Assembly (NCBI RefSeq): GCF_000002985.6
Contig: NC_003281.10
Coordinates: 6,882,001 to 6,946,000, forward strand
DNA: 64,000 nucleotides
Reading direction: 5' to 3'
DNA from: Caenorhabditis elegans
Taxonomy: Eukaryota; Nematoda; Chromadorea; Rhabditida; Rhabditidae
A program made the position numbers and the translations under genes. Below are positions 23,661-35,084 of this stretch, in pieces. The notes under the pieces were generated by a model. That model did not search any database, was not told the DNA's origin, and saw only the letters and a program-made list of their open reading frames with translations. Position 1 is the first letter of the stretch. The number at the start of each line of letters is the position of its first letter.

Positions 23661-24155
23661 ATGTTGGATATAGTGTTGCTCAGTGAAGTAAGGTTTTTTA
23701 CTATTTTCTTCATCTGGAAAATGCCATCCAGTGTGCTCGTAAAATTTGGTGTACTCTGATTTGTAATACTCTGTATATTTTCAGATATTTGTATATATCA
23801 TCATAACGATTTCCTTGATGACTGCGTGCAAAAACAAGAAATCGAAATCTTCTCGATCAGCTGAAGCTGCTCCAAGCGTTCAGAGCCTTCTGAGTCCAAG
23901 TATCCCTAAAAGCCGCACCTTCAAAACTATCAGGATCTTCAACTCCTACTCATCCAATCCAAATACAGTTATGGCTCCAGCTCCGACAGCAGCGAGAGTG
24001 CCCGAAAACCGAGAGAAAGAGGGAAAGACCGAGGTTAGCAACGATATGAAATAACATAAAAAATAACCTGATTTTTTAAATAGAAATCTCTAAATTCGGC
24101 ATTCGATGAAAAATTTTTCGAGAACAAAAGCGCCGGAACGTCGGAAGTTGTTTAA
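23661..24155 (+). CDS. small one-TM or signal-anchored protein
   Basis: Three exons (23661-23687, 23785-24033, 24084-24155) total 348 nt, 115 aa, in frame. The N-terminal 25 residues are hydrophobic (LDIVLLSE then IFVYIIITISLMTAC) and followed at once by a Lys-rich KNKKSKSS stretch. The rest is a Ser/Pro-rich, probably disordered tail. It has the same plan as the gene at 25602-25967, and the two may be related. Function unknown. Confidence 0.65.
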
Positions 24156-24248
24156 CTGAACGATAATAACTGTTTCAAATATGAATGAACACAATGTATT
24201 TTAAGAATGCTTTTAAAATAACCCGGAAAAGCAGAATGTCTTTATAAA

Positions 24249-24284
24249 TCACTCTATTTATTTATTTATTTATTTATTTATTCA
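24249..24284. repeat. TATT/ATTT microsatellite
   Basis: Run of about nine tandem TTTA units. Confidence 0.8.
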
Positions 24285-24517
24285 TCATGGAAACAAAAAG
24301 AATATGATAAGAAAAACATAACCGGTTATGATATTTACACGTGTAGATGATAACTTCAGACACACTTCAGACTTAGCAGTTTCTGTGTGAAATTCGCGTA
24401 GATCACATGTAGATCACAAAATATTTATCTAATATTTTGTTTTTCTATTGCTTTATCACAAATTAGTTCTAAAATCTAAGCGTGATCTAGGCGAATTTTG
24501 GAAAGAAACTGTTAAAA

Positions 24518-24935
24518 ATGATGACTAAACGCGCTGCAAGATCATTCCGCATAAAAGCGCCTGACCATTTAGAGGTATCCAATTTTAGTTTATTGTCGAG
24601 ATCACTCAGTTTATTTCCCGTGTTCAATTTACACATTCACTTGGTAGTTTATCGACTTATTTTCGCTAACTTATCTCTTTTCGTTGTCGTGATTTTTTCC
24701 AAATTTATAGGTAATCATTAAAACAAATGGCGCCACACATACAAATAGCCCCTCTTCTACGCCTAACGGATCTTCTCCGTCTTCTCATTAGCCGAGGAAT
24801 GCTCATAACCCAGTCCAACAATCATCTGCATCTCAAAGTGCCAAAAACGGCGTTCAACAACATGGATCTCCTTCTCTATCGAATGCTGCATCAGCAACGA
24901 TCATTCTCCGAAATCTGGCTTCCATAGTGACACAG
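24518..24935 (+). pseudogene. possible broken or mis-read small gene
   Basis: An exon at 24518-24574 (MMTKRAARSFRIKAPDHLE) splices in frame to one starting at 24711, giving only 45 aa before an in-frame TAG at 24789-24791. The same frame then stays open to 24934, where a GT donor lies, encoding Ser/Gln/Ala-rich sequence. The stop itself sits in CTTCTCATTAG, which also looks like a splice acceptor. It could therefore be a pseudogene, or an exon beginning at 24792. No matching downstream exon was identified. Confidence 0.35.
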
Positions 24936-25601
24936 GTTTGTAATTTTTTTGGGGTTTTATTAAAATATCAATAAAAAATAACTTCTTAGCAATTTTTCAT
25001 TTAATTGTTTCCCTTCGCTCTCTATATATTGTTTCTAAAGTTTTTCTAATGAACCAATTCATTGCCAATTTCCAAGTATACTCATCTCATTAAGTACAAA
25101 TTAGTATTGCACGAAGATCAACGAAAAGCCAAAAGTTCAGAACGAGTTTCTTGAAAGTTTGAGGAATTTGCAATTCAAAATTGATAGTTTTTTGACAATT
25201 TTGTACGAAGAACAAAGTCTAATGAAACAAAAATTGAGGGAAAGGTAGGTAACGAGTGAAGAGGCGTCATAGTTACCTGAAAACATACAGTTCACAAAAA
25301 TTGATTTGTTAAATATTTAAATATTTAGCCAGACGTTTGTTTGAGATTATTAAAAACAATTAATCAGAAACAGGACAAAAATTGACAAATTTTTCTGACC
25401 ACGTATTTCATGTGAAAAAATAATGATAATAATTATAATTATTATTATTATTCATATTCATATTCATATCGTCATTACAAAGTTTCAACAAATCTCGGTT
25501 CGGTCGAGTCATTTTAAGGCCCTGTAAGTTAAGCTTCCCAGTTACTCAATAATTTATTTAATTTCAGAATTCAATCAAGAGAAATAATAAAACATCTAAA
25601 A
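24936..25601. other. intergenic, no gene seen
   Basis: AT-rich, with ATT and ATTC microsatellite runs near 25425-25470. The end has a TTTCAG acceptor about 35 nt before the next ATG. Confidence 0.45.
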
Positions 25602-25967
25602 ATGAACGGAGATCTCTTTGTTATAATTTTTAATTTCTGCATTATCACTTTTTCCGTTTATCTTGGGATTGGGTGCAAGAAAAAGAAAGTTCGTTTTTCA
25701 AATTTATTTTCTTCGATTTTCGATTAACATTTCAGAACAAAGACTTAATAAGTACAAGGAAAAATAAGACCCCAATAGGATCACCAGCTTCTACATCGGA
25801 ACATGAGAAAATTGTCATTCCAACGCCACGTAATTAATTTAAAAAAGAAGACTTTAATGACTATAACTTTATTTTCAGCACCTGCACCTCCAATGGTTGC
25901 TCGTGAAGCAAATGACAACGAAACAATTAATGATGCAAAGTCTGATTGGGGAGATCTTCCGGCTTAA
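25602..25967 (+). CDS. small one-TM protein
   Basis: Three exons (25602-25688, 25736-25829, 25879-25967) total 270 nt, 89 aa, in frame. The first exon holds one hydrophobic segment (LFVIIFNFCIITFSVYLGIG) followed by CKKKK, then a polar Pro/Thr/Ser tail ending DWGDLPA. An AATAAA-like signal lies about 30 nt after the stop. It has a similar exon plan and layout to the gene at 23661-24155. Function unknown. Confidence 0.7.
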
Positions 25968-26258
25968 GATGGATCTTTCAAATGATTTTGGTTGAATAAA
26001 TAAGTTTTCATTATGGATTGATAGAGAAATTCAAGTAGAATTCTACTACAGTATTGTTGAAGCTGTAAGCTAGAAATCGAGACACTACATATTTTAAGTT
26101 GTCGAGACATGGTTCCAAATTTTGAAAAATAAAATTGGGACAAACTGTACCAAATAGTATCAGTGAGGAAAGTAGAAAATCACAAAAGATGCTCGTGTTT
26201 TGGAACTATTAAAATCACTTCTCATGTTATTTCAACACTTCGACACAGTGATTCCATG

Positions 26259-26312
26259 CTGTGGAGGCGTCATGGGCGTCTCTTTCCGCCGCCTCGCCTC
26301 TAGGCGGGGAGG
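26259..26312. repeat. GC-rich hairpin followed by a T-run
   Basis: GCCTCGCCTCTAGGCGGGGAGGC folds on itself and is followed by seven T. It stands out sharply from the AT-rich surroundings. Confidence 0.5.
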
Positions 26313-26338
26313 CTTTTTTTGACATCAGATACAATTGT

Positions 26339-26368
26339 ACAACATGGCATCTTAAGACGCCATGTTGT
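26339..26368. repeat. 30-bp near-palindrome
   Basis: ACAACATGGC and GCCATGTTGT flank a self-complementary TCTTAAGA centre. The only departures from perfect symmetry are one pair of A/C positions. Confidence 0.75.
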
Positions 26369-28086
26369 CGAATGTGAGCGTTTTTTGCTACTCTACATCA
26401 ACGATTTCGGTTTTATTTTAATTCAAGCATATTTTAAGACCATCATTTGTTCGTGGAAATCTGTACGGTACCAGAGACATGCAAACTTAGTAGAATATCC
26501 AAAAACCTAACCCCAAACCTGGACACTTCGAAAACTTGGACAGTGCGAACTGAACATTTCTAATATGTTTTCCAGTATCCAAATTCTATTTTGCAGTGCA
26601 AAACACATCAATTTGTATTCTTCTCCATTTCTTTTGCCTTGTGCTTTATACTTAAGATCTCATGCACTCAGTGTACCCCTTCTTACTAATTCTAATCTGA
26701 TCATCAACATCGCGCGTATTAGTAAGACATGCGGCTCTTTTTTTAATGAAAAAATAAGAAGATATTCAAGAAAAAGTTGTAATGTAGGCGTTCTTTTGCA
26801 AGAATCTAGTAGGCGGTGGATGAGAAGAAAGGTCAGATGTTTGCAAAACATTAGATATAATAATATCACTTTTTCAATATTTGTTTGAGATTAAAATATC
26901 ATCAATAAAGTTTTCCTGTGTGAACATTATGAAATAAGAAATGTTTATGTTTCTTTGCGATTTTCCAAACAATTCATATGTTCTTGTAACTTTGAAATAT
27001 GTTTTATTCACATTCTCAATTTAATATTGCAACTTACTCATTCAACCTTTTCATCATTAGTTTTATGATTTCCAATGAACAGATTAAGAAAATTCAAGCC
27101 ACTTTTCACGCTTCAGCACTAGAAAGTTTCTAGTAGAAATATATTCAAACAATAAACTTCCAAATCAGTTAGTTGTCCCTGGATCTCTAGATAACGCTTG
27201 AGACAATTGTTTTAAGTTCATATTTTTGAAAGTAAAAACTTATCTAGTTTTTTAGAACTGTGATATACTCAAAAATGAACCCACAAAAATCTTTTTTGCC
27301 TATTAAAAAGGACTTTTGCGAAGTTTTTCAATTTCGATTTCAGCTCGTTGAAAACTTTGAAAATCTTCATAGGAAAAAAACTTAGAACAATTGTTTAAGA
27401 AACACTTTTTTCTTCCGTTGGTATTTAAATTAATTGAAACATTTGTTATGCTGAACATAATATCTTTAAAAAATTTCACAATTCAAGAAAAATCTATAGT
27501 CTATCTTGGCAAATTATTCTACAACTACCTTGAGAAATTATCATTATCAAATTTGTATCATGTTCGAGTGTGATTTAAAAGTCAAAGCAAAGAAAAGTAA
27601 TGTAACTAAAATTTAGTAGATTATTTTGTAAAAAGTAGAAAAACCAAGAAAATTTCATAACTTCCTGCTTCCTGTTCAGTTGAAAACGACAATTTAAATA
27701 AATATAGATAGAATATAAAGACACACACACAAAAAATAACACGACGAAACAAAAAGATTTTCGAAGATCTTTTCTTCACAGAGTACACATTTTTCATATC
27801 GGAAAAGGTTATGTCACACACACAAACAATGACAGTTTAGAAAATTATCAGAGAGGTTTTTGTTGGTGGAGGAGGGGGAGGAGTTGGTTCAAAAAACAAA
27901 CAGACTAGGAACTGATTGGAGAAGGTTTTTGAGAAGGAAAAGATGAAGAAGATGACGATGAGCAGAACAGAATCGCATGTCAGAGCAGATGAGCGCAATA
28001 AAACCAATCGATAATCAAAACGAGGACCATAAATGTTTCTGAAAATTTTCGAGATTAAAATGGGATTCAGAAATATCAAGTGTACC

Positions 28087-30199
28087 TCATCGTCGACCAG
28101 CTCCAGACAATTTGTTGAGGTTCATGCTGAGAAGACCGTTGATAAGTTCCGCGTTTGAGCTGCAATGAAAACATGAGAAATTCACTGGACCAAGAAAACA
28201 TGTGTTTTGAATCGTAAAAAAGACTAGTTTAACTGATGCCATAGCTTCAGTTTAGCGCTCATACGTAACTGTACGCAAGGCTGATAAGTTATGGTATAAC
28301 TTATGAACCAATACTTTTTGGGCAGGTTCAAACTGAGCAGATCAGAAATCAATATAAAAAATGACTCATACTCTCTTGATTGAAAAACGTTAGAATTCAT
28401 AATTAAAAGTACCGAAAATTTGTGAAAAATATGCTCGAATTAGAAGTTCTGTCTTCATTCTTACCTGCATACATACTTACTTACCTACCATTTTTGGCGT
28501 TTGCCTAGGGCAGTTAAGCGTATTTCTCATTTTCATTTTTAAATGTATTTTATTTCAATTTAAACATACAGTCCTAAAGGTAGGCATACTCCACACCTGC
28601 CTACCTACATGCCTAACCAGTGGCATTTGTCCTCATTTCAATTATCTTGTTGAAAATTCAACTGAGAAATAAAAATATTTTCTTTGGCAGTAGGCATAAG
28701 GTAGGCAGGTGTAGATCGATTGGAAAATGGTAATTTTGGTGTCAGATGTCAATATGTTCAAATTGAGTTAAATCAATTTCACAAAAAAGTTTATAATTGA
28801 ATGCTATAACGTTTTGGTTCAGTATGAGAGCATTTCTCTAACTTTTTAATATTTAGAAAGAATTATAATAAACAAATTTGTATTTTTTCAGCTAATTATA
28901 AATAGATCTACTTTTAAACCGTGGAGGTACCAGGTTAAACAAACGAATGATAAAAAACTAACCGTTTTCCGACAGCTGACAATTTTCCCAAATCCATTCC
29001 GATGAGTCCGTTGATAAGCTCGGCGTTGCTGCGTTTTACGAACTGAACATCATCGTACATCTGATACTATAAAAACATGGATTTCTTTTTCATCAAAAAG
29101 CTTACCCTTACTCTCTTCAAATTCCGTTATAGGACTTTGATGATGCTACTCTATTTTTCTCCTTTTTTTTCTATTTTAAAATCAAATTTCACGTCATTTT
29201 GCACAACAAAATTGTGATGTTCCACTACTACATTGTTCTTTGCCGTAAATACTATTTTATTCTATGCACTTTTAGTAGTGTGATTTTTCTTTTTTTTTCC
29301 AATTTCACAACAAAAAACATAGAAAACCACCCACCAAGGGGTCAACGGATGTTCGTCAGTTTCCGAGGCATCTAATCAAGACAGAGGATAGGTTTTTGGC
29401 TTCTTTAGTGCTTTTCTTGTGAATCTTTGATTTTTGTTTGATTTTGAAAAGTCAAATTATCATCGGATGATTGAATTCTATAGAATAAGAACACTTTTTT
29501 TTAATTCTGCAGGTTTTGATGATACCTTCTGACACCAAACTAATAAAGGCAGTCAAGCTCGAAATGTATTGACACTGCTGACTGCGTTCCAAGGCAGGCA
29601 CATCTTGCGTTCGTTGCCTGGTTCACGTCGCGTGCCTACTGGGCAGGCAATTCGGCTAATGTAGGTGTCATTTCAGAGAAGGTTTACCTGCCTTGTAGGA
29701 ACGAAAGAAGGAATTTTCATACTCTCCCAGCGTGCCTACTGTACTGGGCAGGCACAGCTCTCCTGGACCTTCGCAGTGACTCGACGAAAATTTTGGTTCA
29801 TGGCAAAAAAAGAAAAAGTATGTTTCTCTGTTAGGCAAGTATGCGGACATCTTTTGTCTGCCGAGGCTTAGGAAATATTTATTTGAAAGCCAAACATTTT
29901 AATCATGACCTAGCTATCATTTTATAAGTTCTTAATATTACTGTCTTAAACTAACTGAACCTGTGTTCTTGGGCACTATGATTTTTTGAGCATTTTCTTT
30001 GAAAACACTGAGAAATCTAACTTTCTTGGACGGTCAAGTAAATTGACTTGATCACAGAAGTTTCATATTTATTAAACCAGTTTGAAAACCCAAAACTCTA
30101 AAATCTAACCTGTGGAGCTCTGTATAAAAGAGGTGAAGCTGTAGATACAGCACAGAAGACAGCCAAAAGGGCAATCATTGAAATGATGAATCTGTTCAT
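28087..30199 (-). CDS. pdf-1: PDF neuropeptide precursor
   Basis: Three exons (30199-30110, 29066-28963, 28159-28087) total 267 nt, 88 aa. Exon 1 is a signal peptide (MNRFIISMIALLAVFCAVST). Exon 2 ends with a peptide framed by KR sites, starting SNAELINGLIGMDLGKL. Exon 3 supplies a second, SNAELINGLLSMNLNKL, ending GAGRR before the stop. Both have Gly-basic ends suitable for C-terminal amidation. These match the known C. elegans PDF-1 peptides, ligands of PDFR-1 that control locomotion and roaming behaviour. One peptide per exon allows isoforms with one or both peptides. The introns are long (about 1.0 and 0.8 kb). Confidence 0.95.
28470..28720. repeat. TAGGCAGG/CCTACC dispersed repeat (pdf-1 intron)
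   Basis: Several irregular CCTACC / TAGGCA units in both orientations. Similar clusters lie near 1030-1080, 29560-29760, 32475-32505 and 57560-57690. Confidence 0.55.
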
Positions 30200-32261
30200 G
30201 TTGACGTTGAGTGAAGAAGGAAGAGGAAGAGCTGGAAAAGCTTGTTCACTTGGCTGTGAGGCACAAGTCGAATAGAATGAATGAGCACAACCGAGAGAGA
30301 GACAGATCTCTCTAGTTTTAGACTCCGCCTCTCTTCGACCCGCGCACCAAGAGGGAGCAACACGCCCACTTTTAAAACGCCCCGGAACCCGAGGTGAAAA
30401 TATGACGGAAATTTGAGAGAAATAGAGAGAAAAGGAGATTGAAAAGTTTGAATTCGGAAGAAAGAAAAATGTCTGAATCATGTCGACGTCACTAGTGGGA
30501 TAATCTTAATGAGATTGAGGAAAAACTTGCAAAAAATCAACTGCGACCTCAGGAATAGGAGTGCTCCATGCCAGACAAGGAAAGCTGAAGACTTGAAATC
30601 TTCAAAGGAGGAAGGTTGCACAGTTTTTGGCCATGAACTTATCAATTTTCAATCGACTGCGGTAAACTTTGATGAGTTTCAACAAACTTTCGAAAATACA
30701 TCATGTTATCGATAAACTCTTCAAAAATCAGGAAAGTTTGTATAACCTGGAAAATCACAAGGAAGAAACAAAAAGTATCCAACATTTCAACAATTCAACA
30801 AAGATCTGCCACCGGATCGTATTCATATTTTGAGTTTTGAGTAGAAAATTTGCTTTCTTGAAAGTCTAAACTTTTTACATTTACAAGATATATATGATCA
30901 TTAAAACATTCTAGCTTTCTACTGTTTCCATGTTTTTCCTCTACAAAGTTGTTCAATTCTTGAAACAAAATTCCTAGAGGCGAGACCTTGAAAAAATCAA
31001 CAAACCTGCTATGCATAATTCATGTCGTATATACCATTAAAAATTACAGGTGAAATTTAATTCTCCGTTCTTCACATTTTCCGTCATTTTCATGGGAATT
31101 ATTTTCAGATTGACACGAACTCTGACCACAAACAAAGCGGTTTCAAAGAATTCCCTAATCCTTTTTTCCTTTTCCCCTGCCTCTTCTGTTTAAGTCTAAT
31201 TAACTAGAATCAAAGCATTGACAAATCAATGGGAGAGTTTTTAGTGAGCAATGATGAAATAAACAGAGATTTTATTTTGGGTGTACAATAGATTTTATGA
31301 ACAAGAAGTTTTATGAAAGTTTCAAAAAGAGATCGTCAAGTATCTTCAATCTTAAAAAAAATATTTGGTGAGAGTGTTTAATTCAGAAAGTCTTAAACAG
31401 GTTTGCGTAGCAAAATTCACTTGTTTTTACAGCTTTTTGTTACCTGAGTCTAGTCAGCTCGTGCCGAGGTATAGTATTTTCTACACCAACATATTTTGCC
31501 TTCCACTTACACACTTACACACGTTTGGCTTATTGATACAAAAGAACGCCTTGAGAAACTAGAAAATATTTTGAAAATGTCGAAGGTCAAAAATAAATTC
31601 TCAGAAATATAGAGTCACTGGAATATTCAATACTGGAGAAAGAGGATTTCCTTTAGAAGTTACTTGTTTTGAAAACAAAATTAGTTTTTTATAAAACCTT
31701 ATTCTTTGTCAAATTCTCAAGGAAAAATAATTTAAAACCATTTTTTGAACTTTTTAAACTTTTTAAACCGTTTGAAAAAAGGGGCGCTTTTTGAGCATTC
31801 AAGATGATTATTGTAGCTGGACAGGTTATGGGAATGTTCTCGATGGGCGGTCCTAACATTCATACATGAAAATTCTCAGCTACCGTACCCGTGAGTACGG
31901 TAAATTTAGTTGAGCTTGAAGTTTTCTAGAAGATCAAGGAGCAATACTATCTGGGAGTTTCCGAAAGATAAATGACGAGATACAAATGTCCGTTTTCCCA
32001 TTTTTAATATTTAATGTAAAATTAATGGACATGATGATTCTTCGTCAACTCGGGAAGCCTCAATGAAAAAAAAAGGAGGAAGTAGGCGTGGAGAAGGAAG
32101 AGAGGTCATGTACAAGTTTCAGATGAAATTTAAATTACTAGAGAGAAAGATAGATATATTGTTTTGGTCTGCTAGTTTCGCGGGGAATTCCTTTGGTCCT
32201 GAGTCTTTACTTGCTTTTTCTCCATTTCTTGTGCTTCGTTTAATCTTGTTTAATTTGGGTG
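30200..32261. other. pdf-1 upstream region and gene-free DNA
   Basis: The first 300 nt is the presumed pdf-1 promoter and 5' region, GC-richer around 30310-30400. The rest shows no convincing coding exons. Confidence 0.45.
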
Positions 32262-34167
32262 ACCAGATATTATAAAGCTTAGTTTATTATCTAGCCTAAT
32301 ACAGCTACTGAAGACAGTTACTCACTTTTTGCCAACTGTACTACAACCTCCGTTTCGAGAAAATTTTACTTCGAGATTCCTTCACAAGTGTTTGAAAATC
32401 GAATGAAATAAAACAAAACAGTAGAATAATATTTTACATTTTCTAGGACTTCCGTTATAGGCAATCACTTTGACATGCCTTCCCCTGTCTACCTACCTGG
32501 AGCAGTCGTTTTTAGTCTTTAATAATTTTTGTCTTCCAAGGGAACCCTTTCAGCTCGTCCTATGACTTCCGAATGAAACCTATTATATTTGCAAGAGGAC
32601 CTTGTTAGCCGTGTCCATATATGAGATGTTTAAGGAAATTCAAATTTGGTGGTTTATTGGAATTTCTGTCTAAATGTTCATTTGTTTTTACATTGAAACA
32701 AGAAAAGTTTATGAACTCTTGGTACTCGATTTCTGTTGCCCTTGTGCAAATGACACGGAATTCGCGCATCCAATTTATCTTATTTTGCAGGAAAAGATTA
32801 AGCCTCCGCAAGAAATTTTGTGGGATGGTAGTGAGAAGGGGAAGAATCTTCTCCAAAATCAAATTGCTTTTTCCTTTTTCCTTCCAAAAAACTTTTTTCC
32901 TCCTCTTTTTACTTCTGCTACTACTTGGTTTCCTTCTTTCATCAACACGTCATGATGGAATCAGAATCAGAATCTTCGTGTGTTGGAAGAAGAAAAAGAG
33001 AAGAAGAAGATGGTGGAGTGGTAGAAAAGGGGATGTATGTGCATTAGTTTTAATTGAATTGTTCCGATCGACCGAAGAAAAAAAGAATAAGAAGTACCAC
33101 ACGAGGTTTCAAAACCAACTTTGACGTCACATGAGAGCTCTATGTGCTCAAAAGTGTTAAAGACCCTCGATAATTTCATTATTATGAAAATATTAATGAA
33201 TAAACAAATAAACAAAACAACCGAAATAGGAGGCTATAGTGAAAATCAGTCATTATTCCAGTTGTCACGTACAATTTTGGATGTTGTGTTACAAGAATTT
33301 AGGTCTTTTGAATATGAAAGAGGGGTTTATTCAGTTTCAAAGTTTACGCATCTTTAGAATCAGAAGATGTCAACTCACAAATCATACAAGGCCATTCTTC
33401 TAAAAAGGTCTTGATACTTAATTTTCGATATAAACTATTTTCTTTGATTTTTTACAAATACTTTTGCGGCTTTTTATTGTCTTTAAAGTTCTAGACATTT
33501 GGAGCAGTACGATTTACGATCGCCAGCATCCAGAGTTGTGAAAAGTTCCATACAAAGTTAGATCGCTGATAAGGAGTGTCCCGTCACGTCTCGGTAAAGC
33601 AACCTTTTTGAATAAACTAATTTTATAAAGATGTTTTAAAACTTATATTAGATTATTCTCAACTTAAAAAGTTATTTTCTCAATGCGGAAGTTCAAAATC
33701 CTATAATTACTTTAAAGAATATGAAATAGGTCTGCAAAAAGTTGCAAAAATATATTTGCCACTCCGTAAATGACGTACCACATACCAGATGAAAAATTGA
33801 AGAATATAAAATTCAAAACGAATTTCGGAATTCTGTCACTTCAGTTCATGTCAAAAATGGATAATACTGGGGAGGAAAAAACTAAGACTGACGAATTCAG
33901 ATTTTAAGCTCTCGGGATCTTGAAAATCAGGAATATATATATATATATTTCCTATTTTTTCAAGATCCCGAGAGCGGAAGTCCTAGAAAATGTAAAATAT
34001 TATTCTACTGTTTTGTTTTATTTCATTCGATTTTCAAACACTTGTGAAGGAATCTCGAAGTAAAATTTTCTCGAAACGGAGGTTGTAGTACAGTTGGCAA
34101 AAAGTGAGTAACTGTCTTCAGTAGCTGTATTAGGCTAGATAATAAACTAAGCTTTATAATATCTGGT
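32262..34167. repeat. 193-bp perfect inverted repeat with 1.5-kb spacer
   Basis: The left arm 32262-32454 and right arm 33975-34167 are exact reverse complements over all 193 bases by eye. The spacer has no transposase-like ORF. A 66-nt hairpin (33909-33974: stem CTCTCGGGATCTTGAAAA, AT-rich loop) abuts the right arm. Possible explanations are a non-autonomous transposon with long terminal inverted repeats, or a recent local inverted duplication. Confidence 0.85.
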
Positions 34168-35084
34168 ACCCCCAAAGGGAGAGGGAAAATTATTCTTGAA
34201 ATTTCGAAAAACTCAAAAACCTAAACGAAAAAGCATTTGGAAATTCAACTGCCACGTCACATACCATTCTTTGGAAAACTACAAGATTCTGAGAAAACAG
34301 AATTGCCTGAGGGCATGAATTACCGTTTGATGTCATCTTGAAAATCCAGTGTGAGAATATTTGAATCTTTACTTAATGTTGTAATGACTAGACAACTTTT
34401 ATGCTATTTTCGGAAATGAAATTGTTCAGGGATCAGAATTTTCCAAACGATTCTTGATTTTTGGCACGTAATCCATAGAGAAAAGAAATTTCAAAAAAAA
34501 ATCAATGGACTTAAAAGTATTTCTAGTGAGGTTTTGATTCATACGTCAAAAATCTGTAGATATGAAGATTTTCTTTCTATATCTCTAACTTGTTGCTCAT
34601 CTAATCGGAAACCATCAATCAAATGCCAAAAATCATGCAAATATTTTTTTGGCTTTAAAAATTGAAAATATTCAGCTTAATCTTATTAAGCTTATTAGAA
34701 AATGCAGGAAATCTGATTCTATATTATTTTAAAAAGAAACAAATCTATGGTGACATTAGATTTTATATGGCCGCAAAAAACGAATCTTAGGACATTCGGC
34801 CACTCTCAAAGTTTTTTGATAACAACTAGTTGCCGTTGGTTTCTGTTTAGAAAATGCAGAAACTGATCGTTTTTCAACAGGAATTACATGAAAAATTATT
34901 GTGACTTCAAACTTGCAAAAAGAAAATTCCACGTGTTCCAGAGGTCAAAAAAAGAGCCGATCCAAGAACCGATTAGTTGCTCTGAGAAACGTAATCGAGA
35001 ATGTCTAGACGTTTTGTGTTGGCAACATACAATGAAAACAAAAATTGAGATGAGGATTGCAAAAAAATTATTATGTGCGCGACC
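34168..35084. other. gene-free stretch before the LINE
   Basis: AT-rich with no supported exon. Confidence 0.45.

Larger units (their letters stand above)
25968..28086. other. 2.1-kb gene-free stretch
   Basis: No supported coding exons. It includes a GC-rich hairpin near 26259-26312 and a 30-bp near-palindrome at 26339-26368. The right end (from about 27840) is the probable 3' UTR of pdf-1. Confidence 0.5.

Noticed and set aside
33909..33974. Hairpin considered as a microRNA precursor
   Set aside because: The stem is short and perfect with an (AT)n loop and joins directly to a long inverted repeat. It fits an element end better than a miRNA.
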